Shown here: one piece after another, positions 7,950 through 17,726 of the stretch
How positions within the stretch are numbered: the first letter of the stretch is position 1
Layout of the letters: every line of letters starts with the position of its first letter
Assembly (NCBI RefSeq): GCF_000311725.1
Contig: NZ_HE978516.1
Coordinates: 1 to 46,365 of the forward strand
From: Robertmurraya massiliosenegalensis JC6
GTDB lineage: Bacteria > Bacillota > Bacilli > Bacillales > Cytobacillaceae
Length of the DNA: 46,365 nucleotides
Direction of reading: 5' to 3'
Program-made: the position numbers and the translations under genes
Notes under the pieces: model-generated
What the model was told of the DNA's origin: nothing
The model's database searches: none
Seen by the model: only the letters and a program-made list of their open reading frames with translations

Positions 7950-8495
7950 TTGCCAAACAAATTTGAAGCATTATTCGATTACTTAATTACGAGATTTGAT
8001 TCAGAACCAAAGTCAAAACTCCATATCGGTGAAGCAATGGGTTGTTGGCTTTATTACACCGCTATAGCAGAAGAAATTCCTTTGATAGAAACTTCCATAA
8101 ATTCGACAACAGATAATGTTTTAATTGAGCTTTTAGAAGATGCAAAGAAGTTGGCCACTCATCAAAAAAATGTCTTAGCGGAATTGATGCTAAAGGAAGG
8201 TGTTCCGCTCCCCGAAACATCAGAGCATAAGCCCGATTCAGATCCGAATAGCGTTCCACTAGGTGTGAAAGCAACAGATAGTGAAATCGCCAATCTATTA
8301 AGTGCAAAGGTTGCTTCCAATATAGTCATGTGTTCAACAAATATAAGCCAAAGTGTTCGCAGTGATATCGGTTTGATGTGGATCAGATTTCACTCAGAAA
8401 AAGCAGTTTTTGGAATGGATATTAAGACAAAAATGAGGGAGCGTGGTTGGATCAAGGTTCCTCCAAGCTACTATCCACCAGGGGCACCGAATTAA
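7950..8495 (+). CDS. DUF3231 family protein
   Basis: About 181 residues, mostly helical. It contains the DUF3231 pattern: a helical start (LHIGEAMGCWLYYTAIAEE), an acidic linker with VPLPETSEHKPDSDPNSVPLGVKATDSEIAN, and helices with NISQSVRSDIGLMWIRFH, ending WIKVPPSYYPPGAPN. The family is common in spore formers and is likely ferritin-like in fold; its function is unknown. I place the start at the TTG at 7950 because AAGGAG lies 8 bp upstream; an ATG at 7890 has no ribosome binding site. Most family members have two such domains; this has one. Confidence 0.75.
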   Translation: MPNKFEALFDYLITRFDSEPKSKLHIGEAMGCWLYYTAIAEEIPLIETSINSTTDNVLIELLEDAKKLATHQKNVLAELMLKEGVPLPETSEHKPDSDPNSVPLGVKATDSEIANLLSAKVASNIVMCSTNISQSVRSDIGLMWIRFHSEKAVFGMDIKTKMRERGWIKVPPSYYPPGAPN

Positions 8496-8611
8496 ATTAA
8501 ACTCATGTCATTAAATATTACAGATTTATTCATAGTCTGTTCATAAATCTCCAATAAAATAGAAAGTAAGAAAAGCTCGTCTTTTCATTTACCCTCATAG
8601 TAATACTTTCT

Positions 8612-8648
8612 AATATCCAGCAAAGAGCTGGATATTTTTCTTTTTGTT
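8612..8648 (+). terminator. Rho-independent terminator
   Basis: Perfect 10-bp arms AATATCCAGC / GCTGGATATT (8612-8621, 8627-8636) followed by TTTCTTTTTG. It is about 115 bp downstream of the DUF3231 gene. Confidence 0.8.
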
Positions 8649-8713
8649 AATCAATTCTCAATGACCGAAATACGCAATAGGCATATGTTATAGGGAAGTG
8701 GAGGGGATGAGAA

Positions 8714-9130
8714 GTGAGGCTCAACATGAACCATTTTCAGAAAGAACAAACGCCTACCTTAAATGAAGAAGAAAAAAACATAAGAATATTGAAATTAAGA
8801 CAGCAGGTTGTTGCAAATGTGTGGATTCAAGCCATCGCAGGACTATCAGAGGCTGCTGCTGTAACGAAATTATATTATCTAGAAGAACAAGTCCCAGGTT
8901 CTCTTGAAATCGTTCACGGAGTATGGATTCAAGTAATCGGTACAATTCTTGAAGCAATTGGTCTATCTGAACAACTTGTAACCGAAGATGATTCAGAATT
9001 CTTTTATGGACAAAGGCATGCAGTTACTGGTGATTGGATTCAATCACTCGGAGGCATTATTGAGGCTGTTGGTGGAGAAAGAGTCTTACAAGATGCCATC
9101 CGACAAAGAGATGAAGATCTTGTTCCATAG
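8714..9130 (+). CDS. Repetitive protein with three WIQ repeats
   Basis: A 138-residue soluble protein built from three copies of a unit of about 35 residues. Each copy contains a W-I-Q core followed by a small hydrophobic stretch and Glu-Ala: VWIQAIAGLSEAA (Trp37), VWIQVIGTILEAIG (Trp71) and DWIQSLGGIIEAVG (Trp108). It may belong to the Bacillus repetitive group called DUF6944, but I am not certain. No catalytic motif. GGAGGGG lies 7 bp before the GTG at 8714; an ATG at 8726 is the alternative. It is a single gene with a bidirectional terminator. Confidence 0.65.
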   Translation: MRLNMNHFQKEQTPTLNEEEKNIRILKLRQQVVANVWIQAIAGLSEAAAVTKLYYLEEQVPGSLEIVHGVWIQVIGTILEAIGLSEQLVTEDDSEFFYGQRHAVTGDWIQSLGGIIEAVGGERVLQDAIRQRDEDLVP

Positions 9131-9135
9131 CAAAA

Positions 9136-9172
9136 GACCCCGATTTGCAAAAAAGATCGGGGTCAAATTTAT
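9136..9172. terminator. Bidirectional terminator
   Basis: Perfect 9-bp arms GACCCCGAT / ATCGGGGTC with AAATTTATTT on one side and a T-containing tract on the other. It separates the WIQ repeat gene from the convergent diguanylate cyclase. Confidence 0.85.
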
Positions 9173-10368
9173 TTAGAGAAATTTGTTTGTAGGTGTTGAA
9201 ATATTCGCCTGATAACGCCATCTTTTTTCATCGGTTGCTCTGGAAGGGCTCTCGTATAAAATTGAATATTATTTTTCCCCTTACTTTTAGCATAATACAT
9301 CGCCTTGTCTGCATTATTTAATAAGGTTTCTTGATCGATCCCATCCTCTGGATACATAGCCACTCCGATACTTGGAGTTACTTTCGGTTTCTTATCACCA
9401 AATAAGTAAGGTACTGAAACATTTGTTAATATCCGATCAGCAATTTCTAGTATATCCGTTTTGTTCGTTTCCTCAAATAAAATGATAAATTCATCCCCAC
9501 CTAATCTAGCAATGAAATCCTCATCTCTTACCGTGTCCTTTAGTCTTACTGCCACTTCTTTCAAAAGAAGATCGCCTGTTTCATGCCCCATTGTATCATT
9601 TACTTGTTTAAATCCATCTAAATCAATAAACATCACGCCTAACGGTTGATTTATCCGCTTAGAACGAGAAAGTGCCTTCTTGAGATGTCTTTCTAAAAGA
9701 GTTCGATTCGCCAAATCGGTTAACTCATCAAAAAAAGCCAATTGCTTTAATTTCATTTCTAGCATCTTTCTTTCAGTTATATCAATGATCTGTCCAGTAA
9801 TATTTATTACATGGCCCATATTATTTTTAACAGGAGTTCCTCGATAAATAATCCATCGTTCCTCACCATCTGGACGCAAAATACGTAGCTCGGTCGAAGC
9901 ATGCGTCCCTGTCGTTAATCGCCCAATCTTCCTTTCAATTTCTTCCATATCTTCAGGATGAACAAGAAGCTTCCATAAGTTCAAATCCTCTCTAATCTCT
10001 CGGTACGGATAACCATATATTTTTTCAATTCCCTTCGAAATATAAAAGTCACCCGTTTCCAGATGATAAGAAAAGACAGCAATATCATCCACTAAATCTA
10101 AAGCCATTTCGATTAAATCCTTCTCATTCACGATCATTTGATATTTTTCATTAACATCATCTAGCTCTTGCTTAACAGATTCATACATTATCGCTTTCTT
10201 ATAAGATTTTTGATATAAGTGTCCCACCCACCACATGATGATGGCGCCAATCAAAATGATCATGACTGTGACACTTGTAATCGACTTAACTAATATATAA
10301 TTATGGATAAGTAGTGCCATTGTAAAAATAAAAATGCTAATTAATTTTATTACTTTAGGGCTTTCCAT
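9169..10368 (-). CDS. Membrane-bound PAS-GGDEF diguanylate cyclase
   Basis: A 399-residue protein. Two membrane helices at the start are followed by a short coiled segment, a PAS domain with a PAC tail (about 80-200, ending INITGQIIDITERK), and a GGDEF domain (about 210-380). The active-site motif is intact (ARLGGDEFIILFEE), and an RxxD inhibitory I-site (RDED) lies exactly five residues before GGDEF. The protein should make cyclic di-GMP from two GTP and be subject to product inhibition. The start is the ATG at 10368, preceded by AAGGAGGG; an upstream in-frame start lacks a site. It is monocistronic. The signal sensed is unknown. Confidence 0.9.
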   Translation of the reverse strand: MESPKVIKLISIFIFTMALLIHNYILVKSITSVTVMIILIGAIIMWWVGHLYQKSYKKAIMYESVKQELDDVNEKYQMIVNEKDLIEMALDLVDDIAVFSYHLETGDFYISKGIEKIYGYPYREIREDLNLWKLLVHPEDMEEIERKIGRLTTGTHASTELRILRPDGEERWIIYRGTPVKNNMGHVINITGQIIDITERKMLEMKLKQLAFFDELTDLANRTLLERHLKKALSRSKRINQPLGVMFIDLDGFKQVNDTMGHETGDLLLKEVAVRLKDTVRDEDFIARLGGDEFIILFEETNKTDILEIADRILTNVSVPYLFGDKKPKVTPSIGVAMYPEDGIDQETLLNNADKAMYYAKSKGKNNIQFYTRALPEQPMKKDGVIRRIFQHLQTNFSK

Positions 10369-10452
10369 TATGCCCTCCTTGCTCAAAATTTGTCGATAAA
10401 ACAGCACAATCGTAATCGTACCACTTGTCGGAATCTAAAACAATCCAATTAT

Positions 10453-10482
10453 AAAAAAAGTGAGCCGATTGGGCCCACTGTT
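10453..10482 (-). terminator. Terminator of the small acidic protein gene
   Basis: On the minus strand an AGTGGGCC / GGCTCACT hairpin is followed by TTTTTTTA. It is 10 bp past the stop of the gene at 10492. Confidence 0.8.
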
Positions 10483-10491
10483 TCTTTCAGT

Positions 10492-10782
10492 TCATTCCTC
10501 TTCTTCATCTTTCAACTCCACTTTCTTACATCCAACATAGAGGCAGGAATAAATTTCTACTCCTTCTTTTGCTTTCGCTAACCCTTTTAAATATGGCTTA
10601 ACTAAATCTTTAAAATCCTCTCTTACTCCTTCTTCTTCCAAAATGCCATAGACATAAAGCTTTTTCTCGTCAAATAATAAAGCCACATTTCCTACAGCTT
10701 TATTCGCAGAATTGACTACATTCAACACCTGAAATTCTGGGGTGATCACTTCAGGTGAAAAATATATTTGCACATCGCTCAT
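10492..10782 (-). CDS. Small soluble protein, unknown function
   Basis: A 96-residue acidic protein with an alternating strand and helix pattern. It starts MSDVQIYFSPEVITPEF and ends in a run of Glu. Two Cys occur in YSCLYVGCKKV. No signal peptide or membrane segment. AAAGGAG lies upstream of the ATG, and a terminator follows closely, so this is a single-gene unit. I do not recognise the family. Confidence 0.65.
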   Translation of the reverse strand: MSDVQIYFSPEVITPEFQVLNVVNSANKAVGNVALLFDEKKLYVYGILEEEGVREDFKDLVKPYLKGLAKAKEGVEIYSCLYVGCKKVELKDEEEE

Positions 10783-10846
10783 CTCCTTTATGGGGCCTTA
10801 AAGATTGATCAAAAATCAGATACAGACGAAAGAGATTATCATCCGA

Positions 10847-12097
10847 TTACGTAAATTGGAGCTTCTCAAAGAGTGAGTCACGATCGTTTTCTTCAGAAGT
10901 TTTCTTTTTACTAACATGAATAAAGAGCATCGAAAGTAGACTAACGAATAAGGTTAGTCCAGCCGTTGTTAAAAACATTCCCGTACGCGACCATTCCATC
11001 AACGTACTATAAACGGGGGGACCCACAGCAACACCTAAGAACCGCACTGAACCATACAAGGAAGTCACAAATCCTCTTTTATCTGTCGAAACCGAACCAG
11101 TAATAAAACTATTAATACAAGGGAGAACAAGCCCTGTTCCAATGCTACTAAGAACCAAAATAGAAAAGAATGGAATTAATTTTTCAAAAAAGACGAGAGT
11201 GGAAAAAGAGATCGTCATCAAAAGAAGTCCGAGGACAATCAGTGTTTTCATTAATTTCATCTTTTTCCCAATCTTGCTCCCTGTAATATAAGAAGTCGTC
11301 GTCATGAACAGAAGCGGGATGGCCAATATCCCTCCCTTTAGTACACCATCAATTTGATGATCTTTTTCAAGAATATCGGAAATATAAAACAATATACCAA
11401 AGAGTGTAAATAAACATGTAGCACCTGTTAAATACGACACAAAAAGCCACCGACCCTCTGTTTTAAAAACGGAGACGAGACCCTTAATATATTTCCCAAC
11501 AGGAGGTGGTTCCTTCTTTGCCTTCTTTTCTCTAATAAAAAAGATCGTTAAAAGAACGGATAATAAACAGAAAACAGGAAAGGCAAAAAATGCAGCATAC
11601 CAAAATAGAAGGGCAAATAGCGAGCCTATGAGAGGGCTTATTACTTTTCCAAATCCATTTGATGCTTCAACAAGACCAAGTACTTTACTCTGCTCTCCTC
11701 CCTTAAATAGATCTCCTGTCAAAGCCATGGCAATAGGAGCCGTTCCCGCTGCTCCTAAACCTTGCATAATTCTTCCCGCAATAATCCACATATAGGCATT
11801 TGAAAACCACGCTGCAGCTGCCCCTGCAAGCAAACCGCCACTCCCGTAAAGAATGAGCGAAGGGATGATCACAGCTTTACGAGAAAAACGATCCGATAAA
11901 TATCCTAGTATAGGGATCGAAATCGCTGCGGCAATAGAAAACACAGATATAATCAAACTAACTTTGAATTGTGAAATATCCAACTCTGTTTTCATCTTTG
12001 GAAGAATCGGAATAAGCATAGAATTCCCCAAAACCAGAATGAGTGGGATTGAGCCAATTGCAAAGATCGTCATTCCTTTATGTTTTTGCTCTGCCAA
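10847..12097 (-). CDS. MFS transporter (drug-efflux-like)
   Basis: A 416-residue protein with twelve predicted helices. The loop between helices 2 and 3 has the MFS motif A ([12 protein letters not shown], about 65-76). Helix 5 carries an antiporter-like motif C region ([13 protein letters not shown]). These features suit a proton-coupled drug antiporter of the DHA1 type; the substrate is unknown. The start is a TTG at 12097, with AGAGGTG 8 bp upstream. An ATG closer to the site is out of frame. It is a single gene. The 276-bp gap to its right shows no clear regulatory site. Confidence 0.85.
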   Translation of the reverse strand: MAEQKHKGMTIFAIGSIPLILVLGNSMLIPILPKMKTELDISQFKVSLIISVFSIAAAISIPILGYLSDRFSRKAVIIPSLILYGSGGLLAGAAAAWFSNAYMWIIAGRIMQGLGAAGTAPIAMALTGDLFKGGEQSKVLGLVEASNGFGKVISPLIGSLFALLFWYAAFFAFPVFCLLSVLLTIFFIREKKAKKEPPPVGKYIKGLVSVFKTEGRWLFVSYLTGATCLFTLFGILFYISDILEKDHQIDGVLKGGILAIPLLFMTTTSYITGSKIGKKMKLMKTLIVLGLLLMTISFSTLVFFEKLIPFFSILVLSSIGTGLVLPCINSFITGSVSTDKRGFVTSLYGSVRFLGVAVGPPVYSTLMEWSRTGMFLTTAGLTLFVSLLSMLFIHVSKKKTSEENDRDSLFEKLQFT

Positions 12098-12373
12098 TGC
12101 TCATACACCTCTTAGATGAAAATCAAGATTTTTTTATAAAGCACTTTTTTATTGTTTGGATTGGTGAGACAGTTTATTCATCCCGTCTTCGAAAGTAAAT
12201 TCAAGGCAAAAAAAGCCCATTATATACACATCCACCTAATTTTTGAATAGGCTAATTTTACAGGTAGCGCTCAAAAATCATACTTAAACTGATTGATTAA
12301 AAAAAGATAACACTTAATAACACAAGCTAAGTAGACAAAGGGAACGGTCAAATAATGAGGAGGCACGATCCAA

Positions 12374-13144
12374 ATGGATTTTTTGCAATTACCAAATCGA
12401 ACAAATGGTACTAGAAGTTATGGGCTCACTTCAATTGTTGACTTTGGAACGCCAATTGGAGAACTTGAACATATTCTTAAGGATTACCATCAACTTATTG
12501 ATATCGCTAAATTAGGAATTGGTACTGCTTATGTTTTTCCTAATCTAAAAGATAAAGTAAAGCTCTATCAGCAATACAATATTAAGACCTATTGTGGTGG
12601 GACATTATTTGAAAAATGTTACCAACAAAACAAAATAGATGAATACCTTAAATGGCTTAAAGAATTAGCTATCGACTGGCTGGAAGTTTCCAATGGTACA
12701 TTAAATATCCCTCTCCAAGAACGACTTCATCTTATTTCAGAAGTAAAAGATGATTTTCACGTTATTGCAGAAGTGGGATCAAAAGATTCATTTGACGATA
12801 TGCCTATCTCCGAATGGAAAGCTGAAATGAACGCACTGCTTGAAGCTGGATGCCAATACGTGATAACGGAAGGGAGAGATTCTGGCACGGCTGGAATTTA
12901 TGATAACAGCGGGGCCATTAAATCGGAGCTGATATTTGAACTTATTCGAGATATTGACTGGAAGAAAGTTATTTTCGAGGCACCAACGCCAAAGCATCAA
13001 ATGTTTTTCATTAATTGTATTGGCACAAATGTGAATTTAGGAAACGTCAAGATATCAGATGTTTTAATATTAGAAACACAACGTCGTGGTCTAAGAAGTG
13101 AAACCTTTAATTTGGAGGAACAGGAATGGAAATTACCGTTATAA
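12374..13144 (+). CDS. comA: Phosphosulfolactate synthase (ComA/YitD family)
   Basis: A 256-residue TIM-barrel protein matching ComA, which adds sulfite to phosphoenolpyruvate to form phosphosulfolactate. Motifs seen: GLTSIVDFGTP near the start, KLGIGTAYVFP (about 46-56), VIAEVGSKD (about 130-138) and YVITEGRDSGTAGIYD (about 158-173), all in the expected family order. In Bacillus this path yields 3-sulfolactate, abundant in spores; in archaea it leads to coenzyme M. GGAGG lies about 10 bp before the ATG. The last 19 bp overlap the start of a histidine phosphatase gene, so the two are translationally coupled. Confidence 0.85.
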   Translation: MDFLQLPNRTNGTRSYGLTSIVDFGTPIGELEHILKDYHQLIDIAKLGIGTAYVFPNLKDKVKLYQQYNIKTYCGGTLFEKCYQQNKIDEYLKWLKELAIDWLEVSNGTLNIPLQERLHLISEVKDDFHVIAEVGSKDSFDDMPISEWKAEMNALLEAGCQYVITEGRDSGTAGIYDNSGAIKSELIFELIRDIDWKKVIFEAPTPKHQMFFINCIGTNVNLGNVKISDVLILETQRRGLRSETFNLEEQEWKLPL

Positions 13145-13665
13145 GACATCTCCCAACGGAATGGAATAGAAAACAGGTGTTACAAGGAAAGAAAGATATC
13201 CCCATTCTTCCTCTTACTGAGAAGGAGCAATCAAAAATCGCAGAAAACCTTCAACTAATACAGGAGAAATTATTTGACCTCGCCCTTTGCAGTAGCCTTG
13301 TCCGTACTAAGCAAACGGCAGAACATTATGGTCAGAAAGCGATTCCTGAACCATTACTGGATGAACTAGATTTCGGTCCATTTGAAGGACGGCCAAAAAA
13401 AGAATTAGTCTCAATATACGGAGAGCTTTGGAGTGAAAAGCCAGCAGAAATCATCCTTGGGGAAAGTCTTGTGAATCTCGAAACGAGAATCAAGCTATTT
13501 TTATCTAAATACAACCATATGTCGCAATTGCTTGTATTCGGTCACGGTTCTTGGATAAGAGCGCTCAAGTCCTATCATCAATATGGACATATAAATGCAA
13601 TGAATAAAACAACAGTTAAAAATAATGAGTGCATTTCATTAGAATTCATCACCGTTGAAGCATAG
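13126..13665 (+). CDS. Histidine phosphatase family protein
   Basis: A 179-residue phosphoglycerate-mutase-like protein. The phosphorylated His lies in VIRHLPTEWN (about 5-14), where the usual RHG is RHL. Other family residues follow: SSLVRTKQTAEHY (about 55-67), the acid in LDELDFGPFEG, and the second His in VFGHGSWIRAL (about 138-148). TTTGGAGGA sits just before the ATG, inside the end of comA. The Bacillus phosphosulfolactate phosphatase is normally the unrelated ComB, and none is visible here. This enzyme may supply that step, but that is inferred from coupling only. Confidence 0.8.
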   Translation: MEITVIRHLPTEWNRKQVLQGKKDIPILPLTEKEQSKIAENLQLIQEKLFDLALCSSLVRTKQTAEHYGQKAIPEPLLDELDFGPFEGRPKKELVSIYGELWSEKPAEIILGESLVNLETRIKLFLSKYNHMSQLLVFGHGSWIRALKSYHQYGHINAMNKTTVKNNECISLEFITVEA

Positions 13666-13714
13666 CAATGGTGTAATTACTCTACTCACATGTTAACTAA
13701 GCTCAAGACAAACA

Positions 13715-13740
13715 GGAGATCCGTTCACGGATCTCCTTAT
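13715..13740. terminator. Hairpin between converging genes
   Basis: Perfect 10-bp arms GGAGATCCGT / ACGGATCTCC, followed by TTATTTCTTT on the plus strand. It lies between the histidine phosphatase and the convergent yitT gene, and just touches the latter's stop codon. Confidence 0.65.
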
Positions 13741-14357
13741 TTCTTTCTCCAACTCGGAGTTAAAAGTGTAGTCGAATAAATTTTTAATTGATAGATTAAA
13801 TCAATCACATTGGTCGAAATAAATTGACAGATGATCGCATAGAACACGATTTTGAAATCAATGACAAGCGCTGTTAAGAGGAAGATCAATAAATTGATCC
13901 CCATCATCACCTTGCCAGGACTCCAATTCTTATAAGTAGCAATCATTAATGCTGGAATGACCATACCTCCACTCGAGGCACCAGTGCGAATCAGAATTCC
14001 TACACCAATTCCAAAAAACATACTTCCCGCCATAATATCAAGAATAATATGCGTATGGGGAATCGCAAAGAAATCGTTCGAAAGCAATGTAACCGTCGTC
14101 GAAGTAGTAGCGACCGCAAGTATCGTCCTAAATGTCCATGTGTAGCCAAAATACTTTAAAGCAAAGACAAGAAATACGACATTGGATAACCATAAAGAAA
14201 AACCTAAAGGTAAATGAAACCAATGGTTCACAAGGATGGCGATACCTGCTGCCCCACCCGATGGAATCGAATGCGGAAACAGAAAGATAGCCATCGCCAT
14301 TCCTTGAAGAATAGCACCGATTAATAGGAAGGAATAAATCAGAATTGTTTTCTTCAC
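13737..14357 (-). CDS. YitT family membrane protein (short form)
   Basis: A 206-residue membrane protein with five or six helices. Family marks: GMAMAIFLFPHSIPSGGAAGIAILVN at about 19-44 and GIGVGILIRTGASSGGMVIPAL around 116-137, which align with the same regions of the paralogue at 6842-7420. As there, the C-terminal DUF2179 domain of standard YitT proteins is missing. The second half continues with a hydrophobic helix and a basic end (TLLTPSWRKK). Function unknown; monocistronic. Confidence 0.8.
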   Translation of the reverse strand: MKKTILIYSFLLIGAILQGMAMAIFLFPHSIPSGGAAGIAILVNHWFHLPLGFSLWLSNVVFLVFALKYFGYTWTFRTILAVATTSTTVTLLSNDFFAIPHTHIILDIMAGSMFFGIGVGILIRTGASSGGMVIPALMIATYKNWSPGKVMMGINLLIFLLTALVIDFKIVFYAIICQFISTNVIDLIYQLKIYSTTLLTPSWRKK

Positions 14358-14496
14358 TTTAGTCGAATCTGTCTCTCAATTTTACATACAACCCATTCAT
14401 CGCATTCCCTCCTATAGGACTTCTACCCTTGTCCATTTTATGAGACAAGAAAGAAAAATATGATCCTTTTCAAATGGCGAATGGGTTCAGTTCGTA

Positions 14497-16023
14497 TTAT
14501 GCTTTTGCTTCTGGTTTCTTTCGCGGCTTTGGTTTATGGTAAAGCCCAAGTTCTTTTTTCTCTTTTGTTAACGATTTAAATAAGGAAAGCATCATCAAAA
14601 GCATAATAAATGAAAACGGGAAAGCCGCCGCAATTAAGGCGTTTTGTAGTGCTTGTAATCCTCCACTATATAGAAGGACTAAAGCGACTGTCGATTGCGC
14701 AATCCCCCATGTGTATTTGACTCGGTTAGGAGGCATTAATGAACCATTTGTTGTTTGCATACCAAGAACAAATGTCGCCGAGTCAGCAGAGGTAATAAAA
14801 AATGTACTGACAAGCAGGAGCGCCACAATCGACAAGACCATGGACCAAGGAAATTGGCTAAAGACAGCAAACAACACCTCTTCTGTCGCAAATTGTGTTA
14901 AATCTAATACACCAGATGATTGAATGGAAATAGAAGCATTTCCAAAAACTGCAAACCAGAAAAAGCTTACTAGGGCAGGTAATAAAAGGACACCTATGAT
15001 AAATTCCCGAATCGTCCTACCTCTAGAAACTCGTGCAATAAAGATTCCGACGAAAGGTGACCAGGAAATCCACCACGCCCAATAAAAAATCGTCCATCCG
15101 TTAATCCATGAGCGATGGTCTTCATTTAACGGAGCGATTCGGAAGCTCATTTGAATGATATTTTGAATGTAGCCTCCAATTGTATCTGTAAACATATCAA
15201 GGATTAAAATGGTCGGTCCTACGATAAACATCAGAACTAATAAAGCAACTGCTAACAACATATTTGCGTTGCTCAAATATTTAATTCCTTTTCCAAGACC
15301 TGTACCAGCGGAAATCATAAACAAAACGGTAACGACTAAAATGATGATGAATTGAGTAAGAAAATTAGATGGCACTCCAAATAAATAAGAAAGCCCACCA
15401 TTAATTTGAGCTGCACCAAAACCAAGCGTTGTTGCGACTCCAATCACTGTAGCGAAGACGGCTAAAACATCTACAACTGTCCCTAAATGTCCTTCCATTC
15501 TTTTTCCAAGGATCGGTCTAAGAGTTGCCGATACAAGTCCAGGCTCCCCTTTTCTAAATTGAAAATAGGCTAGTGCTAATGCGACCAATGCATAGATTGC
15601 CCAAGCATGTATTCCCCAATGGAAAAAGGTGTAACGCATTGCTTCTTTTTGAGCAGCATTTGTTCCTCCTTCTGCCAAAGGCGGATCCATGAAATGCGAC
15701 AATGGTTCAGCTGCTCCCCAGAAGACAAGACCAATTCCCATTCCTGCACTAAAAAGCATCGCAAACCACGATGCAGTTGAAAATTCTGGCTTTTCGTCTG
15801 GTTTCCCTAATTTTATCGCCCCTACTGGACTAAATATAAGAAATAGGCAAAAAACGACGATGATCGTTACCAAAATTAAATAATACCAACCAAAAGAAGT
15901 TGTGATAAACTGCTGAACATTTCCTGTTGCTTCTTCAAAGGTTTTAGGTGCAGTTGCACCAAATATGACAGATGCTAGAACAAGCGCAACTGAAATCCAA
16001 AAGACATTTGTAATTTTTTTCAT
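14497..16023 (-). CDS. BCCT family transporter (glycine betaine type)
   Basis: A 508-residue protein with twelve helices and clear betaine/carnitine/choline transporter features: [18 protein letters not shown] at about 94-111 (glycine-rich binding segment) and the signature [25 protein letters not shown] around 314-338, with aromatic residues that form the substrate box. The basic tail ([13 protein letters not shown]) resembles the osmosensing C-terminus of BetP/OpuD. The glycine motif favours sodium-coupled uptake of glycine betaine, but the exact substrate is not proven. A role in osmotic protection is inferred. Single gene. Confidence 0.88.
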   Translation of the reverse strand: MKKITNVFWISVALVLASVIFGATAPKTFEEATGNVQQFITTSFGWYYLILVTIIVVFCLFLIFSPVGAIKLGKPDEKPEFSTASWFAMLFSAGMGIGLVFWGAAEPLSHFMDPPLAEGGTNAAQKEAMRYTFFHWGIHAWAIYALVALALAYFQFRKGEPGLVSATLRPILGKRMEGHLGTVVDVLAVFATVIGVATTLGFGAAQINGGLSYLFGVPSNFLTQFIIILVVTVLFMISAGTGLGKGIKYLSNANMLLAVALLVLMFIVGPTILILDMFTDTIGGYIQNIIQMSFRIAPLNEDHRSWINGWTIFYWAWWISWSPFVGIFIARVSRGRTIREFIIGVLLLPALVSFFWFAVFGNASISIQSSGVLDLTQFATEEVLFAVFSQFPWSMVLSIVALLLVSTFFITSADSATFVLGMQTTNGSLMPPNRVKYTWGIAQSTVALVLLYSGGLQALQNALIAAAFPFSFIMLLMMLSLFKSLTKEKKELGLYHKPKPRKKPEAKA

Positions 16024-16242
16024 TATTACTCCCTTCTCCCTTTGTAAAATAATAAATAAGAAAGTCTAAGTTATTTTTTCTTAGATCAAAGAGATTTATG
16101 TAGATACGATGTACGATATTTCCAATCCATCAGTTCGCTTTAAAAGACATCAGTAATTATTGTAAAATAACTATGAACAATCTACAACGAAGATGACCTT
16201 TTTCATGAAATATGTACAATTTTAAATCTATTTAACAAAATA

Positions 16243-16278
16243 AAAGGGCCTATCCTTGTACTAAAAGGATAGACCCAA
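16243..16278 (-). terminator. Terminator of the cwlO-like gene
   Basis: On the minus strand GGGTCTATCCTT pairs with AAGGATAGGCCC and is followed by TTTTATTTTG, 15 bp after the stop. Minus-strand transcripts of the peptidase gene should end here. Confidence 0.85.
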
Positions 16279-16291
16279 TAGATTTTATAAA

Positions 16292-17485
16292 TTAAAAGTT
16301 AGCAACTCTTCTTACATGTCCACTAAAATGGTCTTTATAATAGCCTGAGTTCATGTTCGCAATCGCTACACCTGTAGATGATTGAGAACCGATGAAATTG
16401 CCCCCGCCAAGATAAATTCCAACATGTCCATCTTTTTTATAGGTATCAAAGAATACTAAGTCTCCAGGACGTGCTTCACTTAGAGATATTTTAGAACCTT
16501 GGTTTCTTAAAGCACTTGTACTTGAACCAATACTGATACCAGCTTGTCTAAATGCCCAGCTCACAAAACCAGAACAATCGAATCTTCCATTTGCTACATC
16601 ATATGAAGTTCTTCCGCCACCAAATACATAAACCGAATTTCCGATATATTTATAGCCAGCTTGTAAAATCGTGCTAAGACTTCCATCATTTGCTGGTGCT
16701 GTATAGGCTACTTTTGAACTGCTTTTTGAAGTTGAACTTTCTGAAGAAGAGCTAGATCCGCTATTAGTCAGCGCTGCCTGAGCTTCCAATTGAGCTTGAC
16801 GCTGTGCTTCTGCTTCCTGACGAGCTTTTTCTTCAAGTTCATCTAATTTCTCTAGATTTCCTTTTTGAGCTTGCTCTAAGGAAACCTTCATTTGGTCATT
16901 TTCTTTCTTTTGTTCAAGCATTTGAGCTTTCATACCTTCAAGTTCTTCTTTCTTACCTGTCAATTCAGCAAGCTTTTGATCCACTTCAGCTTGTTTCTCC
17001 TCAACAGCCGCTTTATCTAACTCATGTTGCTTTATTAAATCACTATCCGCATTTGCAATTTGTGTTACAGCAAATACACGATCAATAAAATCACTGAAGT
17101 TCTCCGAACCTAAAAGCACTTCTATATAACTCACCTTTCCACCTGATTCTTGGAAGGATTGAGCACGTTTTGCTAACACTTCAGTTCTTTTTGCGATTGT
17201 GTCATTTAATACTGCGATTTCTTCATTTAGCTTTTGAATCTCTGCTTGAGTAACTTCAATTTCTTTTTCAGTAGTTACAATCAATTTATTATTATCTTCA
17301 ATCGCTTCATTCATTTTTTGAATCTTTTTCTCTAATTCAGCGATTTTAGCATCAGTTTCATCAATTTTCTGTTCTACTTGTTGAATTTGTGAAGAATAGT
17401 TTGCGCTCACAGTTGGGACAGTGACTAAGCTTCCTATTCCCAAGATGATAGTGGTGTTGAGAGCTATAAATTTCTTTTTCATCAT
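16292..17485 (-). CDS. cwlO: CwlO-type peptidoglycan DL-endopeptidase (NlpC/P60)
   Basis: A 397-residue secreted wall hydrolase. A signal peptide (cleavage near VSANYSSQ) is followed by a long coiled coil (about 30-225), a Ser/Ala-rich linker, and a C-terminal NlpC/P60 domain (about 270-397). The catalytic Cys is in RFDCSGFVSWAF and the His in DGHVGIYLGGG. This is the arrangement of Bacillus CwlO, which cuts D-Glu-mDAP bonds and is needed for growth with LytE; the coiled coil is the region contacted by FtsEX. GGAGG lies 8 bp before the first ATG. It has its own promoter about 235 bp upstream and a terminator downstream. Confidence 0.9.
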   Translation of the reverse strand: MMKKKFIALNTTIILGIGSLVTVPTVSANYSSQIQQVEQKIDETDAKIAELEKKIQKMNEAIEDNNKLIVTTEKEIEVTQAEIQKLNEEIAVLNDTIAKRTEVLAKRAQSFQESGGKVSYIEVLLGSENFSDFIDRVFAVTQIANADSDLIKQHELDKAAVEEKQAEVDQKLAELTGKKEELEGMKAQMLEQKKENDQMKVSLEQAQKGNLEKLDELEEKARQEAEAQRQAQLEAQAALTNSGSSSSSESSTSKSSSKVAYTAPANDGSLSTILQAGYKYIGNSVYVFGGGRTSYDVANGRFDCSGFVSWAFRQAGISIGSSTSALRNQGSKISLSEARPGDLVFFDTYKKDGHVGIYLGGGNFIGSQSSTGVAIANMNSGYYKDHFSGHVRRVANF

Positions 17486-17726
17486 TCTCTTTTCCTCCGA
17501 CCTTCATGTTTTCGACAAGTTCTATTAAATATGTACTTAACTCTAATTCTATTAAGCTACAAAATTTTTAATTTAAAACTCAGCATTACTTATAATGACA
17601 AAATACATCTAAAACTAACAATTTTCTACTCCCCTAGTACTATAGCAGTCAATCATAACAGCAAGATGATAAACATATTACAGTTATATTTCATTTCTTT
17701 AGCACCAGGTACTATTTTATGCAAAA

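Noticed and set aside
17486-17720. Cyclic di-AMP (ydaO-type) riboswitch before the cwlO-like gene
   Set aside because: Such riboswitches often precede wall hydrolases, but the leader lacks the conserved helices and GC-rich core.
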